A DNA stretch of 10,434 nucleotides from contig CAVKYO010000024.1 in assembly GCA_963660495.1 (NCBI GenBank), positions 1 through 10,434 on the forward strand. The letters run 5' to 3'. This stretch comes from CAG-877 sp963660495. GTDB lineage: Bacteria > Bacillota_I > Bacilli_A > RF39 > UBA660. The translations under genes and the position numbers were made by a program. Positions 6,505-10,434 of this stretch are shown piece after piece; within the stretch, counting starts at the first letter, position 1, and each line of letters opens with the position of its first letter. Below the pieces are notes generated by a model, which ran no database searches, was not told where the DNA came from, and saw only the letters and a program-made list of their open reading frames with translations.

Positions 6505-7212
6505 ATGAATAATAAACTTACAACAAAAATAAGTGTGAAAGATAATTTAATAGGAGTTATGAAAATTGATAATAAAGATTATGTTTCTCTTACTGATTTG
6601 GCAAGATATAAAAATCCTAATAATCCAGGTGATGTTATAATAAAATGGATGAGTAATAAGAACTAATTTGATTTTTATTGTTTATGGGAAGAACTTTTTA
6701 ATGAGAGTTTTAAACTAGCGGAATCTCGCGAGTTTAAAAATGATTCGGCAAATCAGTCATTTACAATGAGTCCATCGAGATGGATAAGTATGACTAATGC
6801 AAAAGGATTTGTGAGTAAGAGAGGAAAATATGATGGTGGAACTTTTGCTCATCCTGACATTGCTTTAGAGTTTGCATCTTGGATAGATCCAGCTTTTAAA
6901 TTATATTTAATTCAAGAATTTGAAAGATTAAAATATAATGAAACATACCAAGAAAAAATAGAATGGTCAGTAAGAAGAAGCTTATCTAAAACAAATTATA
7001 GAATTCATACAGATAGCATTAAAGAAAACATAGTGCCTACACTTACAGATAAACAAAAATTGTTTGTATATGCAAATGAAGCAGATGTAATAAATGTGGC
7101 TTTGTTTGGAATGACTGCAAAAAGACAAATAACTATTTTAACAAATGATAGTAATGTTATGGGAATAACTAAATTAGATAATCAAAATTTAATTGGAGGG
7201 AAGAATGAATAA
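6505..7212 (+). pseudogene. KilA-N domain gene broken by a nonsense codon
   Basis: A well-placed GGAGG (6495-6499) precedes the ATG at 6505. The frame then reads a KilA-N-type protein (KIDNKDYVSLTDLARYKNP, then VIIKWMSNKN) to a TAA at codon 54 (6664-6666). The same frame continues without other stops to 7212 with clear family sequence: LWEELFNESF, SFTMSPSRWISMTNAKGF, GGTFAHPDIALEFASWI, FKLYLIQEFERLK and NVALFGMTAK. The TAA stands where relatives usually carry a residue such as Thr, so this is one nonsense mutation. After MTAK the usual middle-to-C-terminal segment seems absent and the frame goes directly to RQITILTNDS, suggesting an internal deletion. KilA-N is a DNA-binding domain common in phage and mobile-element proteins. 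The ATG at 6766 would give a 148-residue fragment but has no SD. The 3' end overlaps cutA by eight bases. Confidence 0.82.
6708..6739. repeat. Palindromic segment inside the KilA-N pseudogene
   Basis: TTTTAAACT (6708-6716) and AGTTTAAAA (6731-6739) are perfect inverted copies. Inside them GCG/CGC also pair, leaving one A-G mismatch and a six-base GAATCT loop. It lies in coding-derived DNA (residues SFKLAESREFK) just after the nonsense codon, has no T-tract, and may be chance. Confidence 0.4.
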
Positions 7213-7519
7213 TTATTGTATGATTGAAGTGGCTTTTGACAATATGATAGAAGTAAATAAAATAATTGATGTTTTATTATCTAAAAAGCTTGTTGCAAGT
7301 ATTCATATTATCGAAAGTAAAAGTAGTTGGAATTGGAAAGGAAAAAGAGAAAATAGTAAAGAGTACTTATTACAAATAACAACTAAAATAAATAAAAAAA
7401 GTGATATTTATAATGAAATTAAAAAAATTCATAGTTATGAATGTTTTGAATTTGCCATATTTGGGATAAATACTATCAGCAATGATTATATAAAATGGAT
7501 TGATGAGGAAGTTAATTGA
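7205..7519 (+). CDS. Divergent CutA-like (divalent ion tolerance) protein
   Basis: The 104-residue product has CutA length and layout: an initial strand (YCMIEVAF), a helix followed by LLSKKLVASIHIIES, then SSWNWKGKRENSKEYLLQITT matching the family's W-x-G-K-x5-E-x4-K block, and a C-terminal SNDYIKWIDEEV matching the usual SxxYxxWxxE end. The normally conserved HPYExPE reads HSYECFE, so the sequence is divergent. CutA proteins are small cytosolic trimers linked to metal tolerance, with an unclear molecular role. The ATG at 7205 is chosen over an in-frame TTG at 7193, because the TTG lies within the region of the SD GGAGG (7195-7199), which is five bases from the ATG. The first codons overlap the KilA-N frame, so the two were once translationally coupled. 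The frame appears intact although its upstream neighbours are decayed. Confidence 0.75.
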   Translation: MNNYCMIEVAFDNMIEVNKIIDVLLSKKLVASIHIIESKSSWNWKGKRENSKEYLLQITTKINKKSDIYNEIKKIHSYECFEFAIFGINTISNDYIKWIDEEVN

Positions 7520-7521
7520 TT

Positions 7522-7635
7522 ATGGATGAAGATAAAACATATTATATGAGAGGATTAAAAGAGTATGAACATAATAAAATGTTTTTAATTGATACTATTA
7601 AATATGAACAAGATTTATATGAAAGTGTTTTTTGA
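7522..7635 (+). CDS. Small ORF of unknown function, possibly frameshifted
   Basis: An ATG two bases after the cutA-like stop opens a 37-residue acidic/aromatic frame (beginning MDEDKTYYMRGLKEYEH) that ends at TGA 7633-7635. A GAGG lies upstream, but at a long 13-base spacing. The stop follows a T6 run (7628-7633). With one T fewer the frame would continue FEKLLDFEID to a TAA at 7661-7663, giving about 47 residues, so the ORF may itself be a frameshifted remnant. I do not recognise a family. It may not be expressed. Confidence 0.3.
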   Translation: MDEDKTYYMRGLKEYEHNKMFLIDTIKYEQDLYESVF

Positions 7636-7738
7636 AAAATTATTAGATTTTGAAATAGATTAAAATTAGTAAGTATAAGTTTGGTAATTATATGTATAAA
7701 ACTATATTTTTTGATAATGATAGTAATGGGAGGAAATT

Positions 7739-8320
7739 ATGAAAAAAATAATAGTTTGTTTATCATTACTTTTACTTTTAGCAGTTGGATGTACTAATAC
7801 TATGAATACACCTACTAAAAAGGTCGAAGAGTTATTAGGAAAATATCAAAAAATGGATAGTACTGTATTAGCACAGTTAGATAGTGTTATTTCAGAAGAT
7901 GTTAATATGTCTGATGAACAAAAGAAAGAATATCGTAGTTTGATGGAAAAACAATATCAAAACTTATCTTATAAAATAAAAAATGAAGAAATTAAAGGAA
8001 ATAACGCAACAGTTGATGTTGAAATAGAAGTATTTGATTATGCTACTTCAATTGCTTTATCACGTAAGTATTATAGTGAACATAAAGATGAATTTAAAGA
8101 TGAAGAGAAAGATGATGATACTGTAGGTGAAAAAGTAGAAGAAGCTATTGATAAGAGTAGTAAATATATAGATTATAAAATTAAGCAATTAAAGAATGTT
8201 ACTGATAAAAAGAAATATGATATTACCTTTAATTTAAGTAAAGATGAAGATGGTATTTGGAAATTAGATGATATTAGTGATATTGATAGACAAAAAATAC
8301 ATGGATTATATGAAGACTAA
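7739..8320 (+). CDS. Small secreted lipoprotein of unknown function
   Basis: The 193-residue product starts with a classical lipoprotein signal: a KK start, a leucine-rich core and the lipobox AVGC with Cys18 as the lipidation site. The mature part is highly charged and soluble. An early region, about 25-75, is rich in Lys/Glu/Gln and probably helical; beta-like stretches follow (NNATVDVEIEVFDY and KYDITFNLSKDEDGIWKL). The order of helix, then alternating strands ending in an IWKL-type strand, resembles NTF2-like/DUF4878-type lipoproteins, but this is an impression and not an assignment. It is anchored at the outer face of the membrane. GGGAGG ends five bases before the ATG. An intrinsic terminator begins at the stop codon. 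Any promoter in the preceding 100 bases is unclear; TTGGTA (7681) with TATATT (7703) is a weak candidate. Confidence 0.88.
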   Translation: MKKIIVCLSLLLLLAVGCTNTMNTPTKKVEELLGKYQKMDSTVLAQLDSVISEDVNMSDEQKKEYRSLMEKQYQNLSYKIKNEEIKGNNATVDVEIEVFDYATSIALSRKYYSEHKDEFKDEEKDDDTVGEKVEEAIDKSSKYIDYKIKQLKNVTDKKKYDITFNLSKDEDGIWKLDDISDIDRQKIHGLYED

Positions 8321-8348
8321 ATACTTACTTATTGATAAGTATTTTTTC
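8319..8348 (+). terminator. Intrinsic terminator overlapping the lipoprotein stop codon
   Basis: The 9-bp stem AAATACTTA (8319-8327) with TAAGTATTT (8336-8344) has an eight-base loop and runs into six Ts (8342-8347). The stem starts within the TAA stop. It contains only AT-rich pairs, so it may be leaky. Confidence 0.7.
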
Positions 8349-8355
8349 TTTGACA

Positions 8356-8396
8356 GGAGAAATAATAAAAATACCTTTTATTTCTTCTTTTTTTTT
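8356..8396 (+). terminator. Second terminator-like hairpin with nine-T tract
   Basis: GGAGAAATAA (8356-8365) pairs with TTATTTCTTC (8378-8387), giving 10 bp with one wobble and a 12-base loop. Nine consecutive Ts (8388-8396) follow. Together with the preceding hairpin it makes a tandem terminator that would insulate the herA-like gene from upstream reading. Confidence 0.55.
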
Positions 8397-8404
8397 GTTA
8401 TAAT
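8396..8404 (+). promoter_or_regulatory. Extended -10 promoter of the herA-like gene
   Basis: TGTTATAAT is a perfect extended -10, ending 28 bases before the ATG at 8433 and directly abutting the T-tract of the upstream hairpin. No strong -35 is found at 16-18 bases upstream; that region is T-rich. The transcript leader would be about 20 bases with GAGG at 8420-8423. Confidence 0.65.
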
Positions 8405-8432
8405 TTTGATAGAGTAAAAGAGGGTGTTACAT

Positions 8433-10310
8433 ATGATAGGTTCAATTAGTGAAATTATTGATAATCGAGTTTTAATTAAATTAGCAATAGATATCAATAA
8501 ACAGCCAAACCTAATAGGTTTACATGTTGTTTTTGAAGATCCAGCTAAACATATCGTTGGTGAAATTGTTAATGTTTCTCAAACTGAAATGACAGCCGTA
8601 GTTGTAGGAGAATTAACAGCTACATCTTTTATTCCTGGTGCTTCTAAAAGACCTTCTTTTAAATCTAATATTAGGCTTGTTAATTTAAATGAATTAGGTT
8701 TTATTTTGGGTAATCAAGAAAAAACAGCTAGTCAGACTAACTTTGGTACTAGTAATGTTTATGATGGATATAAAATAAATGTAGACATTAATGATTTTTT
8801 TAGTAATCATTTTTCAGTACTTGGTAACTCTGGTGCTGGTAAGAGTTGTACAGTTGCTTCTATTTTACAAAAACTTATGGTAGGTTCTACTGTACCAAGT
8901 AATGCTAATTTCTTTTTCTTTGATGCCTTTGGTGAATATAATAATGCCTTTTCAGGTTTACATAGTGTTAATCCAGCATTTAATTATAAATACTATACGA
9001 CTAATACCAAGTCAACTGATGGAGAAGTATTACGTATTCCAGTTTGGTTACTAGATGTTGATGACTTAGCTTTGTTGTTAGATGCTAATACACCTTCACA
9101 ATTGCCAATTATTGAAAAGACCTTAGACTTGGTTCCTATTCTTTCTGGTAATTCAGAAAGTGTAATTAAAAGAAAAAATGATATTATAGCGAGAGCTTTA
9201 CAAGATATATTATTATCAGGTGATGAGTCTACTAAAATAAGAGATCAAGTAACAGCAGTACTTACTAAGTTTAATACAGCTGATTTGAATTTAAATAGTC
9301 AAATCGTTCAACCCGGTTATGTTAGAACTTTAAAACAATGTTTATTTATTGATAAAACTGGTAAGATGCAAGAAATGGAATTAGTTGTTGAATTTATTAG
9401 AGGATATATTTTAGACGTAGAAGAAGCAATTAGTGCAGATGATATTAATCCTTTCTATACATTAGCTGATTTAGAGATGGCAATGGAGTTTGCTCTTATT
9501 AATGAAGGTATTTTAAAAAGTTCAAAAGTATTTGACTACGCTAATATTTTAAGTGTTAGATTACATACACTTGTAAATAGTGAATATAAAGAATTTTTCT
9601 CTTATCCTAGATATATTACAATGGATGAATATGTTAATAGTTTACTTTACGCTAATGATGGAAGTAAGTGTCAAATAGTTAACTTTAATATTAACTACGT
9701 TGATGATAGAACTGCTAAAGTAATTACTAAGATAGTTTCTAGAATGTTATTTAATGTTGCGAGTAATACAGTACCAAGAGGTAGTAGAGCATTTCATATT
9801 ATTATTGAAGAGGCACATAGATATGTTATTAAAGATAATGATGTTGATTTACTTGGATATAATATATTTGAAAGAATTACTAAGGAAGGACGTAAATATG
9901 GTATTTTTTTAGGATTAATTACACAACGTCCTAGTGAACTTTCAGATACTTGTATTTCACAATGTTCTAACTTTGTAATACTTAGAACGCTACATCCTAA
10001 AGATTTAGAGTATATTAAGAACATGGTTCCAAATATTTCAATGGAGATAGTGCAACAATTAAAGAATTTGAAACCAGGTAATTGTATTGCCTTTGGTAAT
10101 GCTTTTAAAGTACCAGTTTCAATGTATATAGATATACCTAATCCTAGACCAATGAGTAATAATGTTGATATTGTTAATGTATGGTTTAATGCTACTGAGC
10201 CAACGATGATTAATAGTAATCTTGGTGCAGTACCTGAAATGATACCTGATAGTAATAGTGAAAATAGATTTGTTAATTTTACAAGTGATTCTAGTAACGC
10301 TACAATATAA
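8433..10310 (+). CDS. HerA-type DNA-translocating ATPase (HAS-barrel plus DUF87)
   Basis: The 625-residue protein belongs to the HerA/FtsK-like ATPases, hexameric motors that move double-stranded DNA in end resection or in defence complexes. The first 90 or so residues look like the N-terminal HAS-barrel (short strands such as GSISEIIDNRVLIKLA). The Walker A motif GNSGAGKS is at 131-138 with K137. Walker B is HIIIEEAH at 455-462, with E459/E460 candidate catalytic acids. The downstream GRKYGIFLGLITQRPSEL segment is typical of HerA. A long middle portion lies between the Walker motifs, as in the family. ATG 8433 is preferred to the in-frame GTG at 8424, which falls within the SD AGAGGG; GAGG is nine bases from the ATG. 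No NurA nuclease or SIR2/DUF4297-type partner is in the window, so its role is uncertain. Confidence 0.9.
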   Translation: MIGSISEIIDNRVLIKLAIDINKQPNLIGLHVVFEDPAKHIVGEIVNVSQTEMTAVVVGELTATSFIPGASKRPSFKSNIRLVNLNELGFILGNQEKTASQTNFGTSNVYDGYKINVDINDFFSNHFSVLGNSGAGKSCTVASILQKLMVGSTVPSNANFFFFDAFGEYNNAFSGLHSVNPAFNYKYYTTNTKSTDGEVLRIPVWLLDVDDLALLLDANTPSQLPIIEKTLDLVPILSGNSESVIKRKNDIIARALQDILLSGDESTKIRDQVTAVLTKFNTADLNLNSQIVQPGYVRTLKQCLFIDKTGKMQEMELVVEFIRGYILDVEEAISADDINPFYTLADLEMAMEFALINEGILKSSKVFDYANILSVRLHTLVNSEYKEFFSYPRYITMDEYVNSLLYANDGSKCQIVNFNINYVDDRTAKVITKIVSRMLFNVASNTVPRGSRAFHIIIEEAHRYVIKDNDVDLLGYNIFERITKEGRKYGIFLGLITQRPSELSDTCISQCSNFVILRTLHPKDLEYIKNMVPNISMEIVQQLKNLKPGNCIAFGNAFKVPVSMYIDIPNPRPMSNNVDIVNVWFNATEPTMINSNLGAVPEMIPDSNSENRFVNFTSDSSNATI

Positions 10311-10341
10311 TAAATTAATACTTTAATTTTTATTGTAATTA

Positions 10342-10350
10342 TGGTAGAAT
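10342..10350 (+). promoter_or_regulatory. Possible extended -10 promoter downstream of the herA-like gene
   Basis: TGGTAGAAT fits TGn plus a one-mismatch -10, with a weak TTTAAT at 10322-10327 (17-base spacing) as a -35. A start near 10357 would give a transcript of about 65 bases ending at the terminator below. No ATG-led ORF follows. Confidence 0.4.
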
Positions 10351-10356
10351 TAGTTA

Positions 10357-10420
10357 TAGTCTTTAGTTTTGCAGCAAAGCTCCGCAAACCATTATAAAAA
10401 AAGGGCAAAAGCCCTTTTTT
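10357..10420 (+). other. Candidate short RNA or leader between promoter and terminator
   Basis: Between the putative promoter and the terminator there is a compact hairpin: TTTGC (10368-10372) pairs with GCAAA (10384-10388), and inside it AGC/GCT (10373-10375 with 10379-10381) pair around an AAA loop with a two-base bulge. This patch has more G+C than its surroundings. It matches no RNA family I recognise. It could equally be the 3' end of the herA-like transcript. Confidence 0.2.
10397..10420. terminator. Strong, symmetric intrinsic terminator
   Basis: AAAAAAGGGC (10397-10406) and GCCCTTTTTT (10411-10420) form a perfect 10-bp stem with an AAAA loop. The flanking A-tract and T-tract let it act on either strand, so it can end the herA-like transcript and also one arriving from a convergent gene beyond the right edge. 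Confidence 0.85.
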
Positions 10421-10434
10421 GCGTGTTGTACTAT

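Noticed and set aside
6766..7212. Independent 148-residue gene starting at ATG 6766
   Set aside because: The same frame carries family sequence upstream back to a good RBS and ATG at 6505, interrupted only by one TAA, and 6766 has no SD; it is the 3' part of a pseudogene.
8350..8355. Perfect TTGACA as a -35 element
   Set aside because: There is no -10-like hexamer 16-18 bases downstream; the TATAAT at 8399 is far too distant.
1..10310. Mycoplasma genetic code (TGA read as Trp)
   Set aside because: TGA ends the pgi and cutA-like frames at sensible positions, tryptophans are TGG, and conserved genes carry no internal TGA.
9794..10408. Minus-strand ORF of 204 codons antisense to the herA-like 3' end
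   Set aside because: Most of it is the reverse of conserved HerA sequence including Walker B; its hydrophobic look comes from reversed Asp/Asn/Lys codons, and it runs through the terminator.
1..10434. tRNA, rRNA, CRISPR array or intact transposase
   Set aside because: I looked for cloverleaf-type GC-rich patches, regularly spaced repeats and DDE/serine/tyrosine recombinase motifs and saw none.

Overview
The window is strongly AT-rich (roughly three quarters A+T by eye). Every recognisable gene lies on the + strand. Shine-Dalgarno sequences are strong (AAGGAGG, AGGAGG, GGAGG) and intergenic gaps are short. TGA is used as a true stop (it ends the pgi and cutA-like frames) and tryptophan is TGG, so the standard bacterial code applies rather than the Mycoplasma code. 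Gene content and style suggest a small-genome, low-GC Firmicute of the Bacilli/Erysipelotrichia/RF39-like kind, probably host-associated; that placement is inference.

Region 1 (1-2308) is a tightly packed operon whose genes overlap: the 3' part of glucose-6-phosphate isomerase (pgi), a membrane PAP2-family phosphatase, and a Cof-type HAD protein that has lost its catalytic aspartate. Region 2 (about 2320-5808) begins at a possible promoter. It holds a RluA-type pseudouridine synthase, a membrane-anchored or lipoprotein GH3 N-acetylglucosaminidase (NagZ-like) and asparaginyl-tRNA synthetase, with 9-11 nt gaps and a clear intrinsic terminator after asnS.

Region 3 (5809-7738) is accessory and decaying. 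It opens with an imperfect palindrome and an extended -10 promoter. The promoter drives a RhuM-family pseudogene carrying two frameshifts, an internal deletion and a premature stop. A KilA-N-domain pseudogene follows, with a nonsense codon and an apparent internal deletion. Its 3' end overlaps the start of an intact but divergent CutA-like gene, and a tiny unrecognised ORF comes next. RhuM and KilA-N proteins are typical of phage and mobile DNA, so this stretch looks like the remains of a horizontally acquired cassette lodged behind asnS.

Region 4 (7739-10434) has a small lipoprotein of unknown function followed by two successive hairpins with T-tracts. Next is a HerA-type DNA-translocating ATPase with its own extended -10 promoter. 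After it come another extended -10 element, a small hairpin and a strong bidirectional-looking terminator about 70 bases further on; this could be a very short RNA, a leader, or simply the end of the herA-like unit. I see no rRNA, tRNA, CRISPR array or intact transposase. No new multigene system is evident. The best leads are the HAD protein without its nucleophile, the solitary HerA ATPase, the decaying RhuM/KilA-N/CutA cluster, and the short unit at the right edge.
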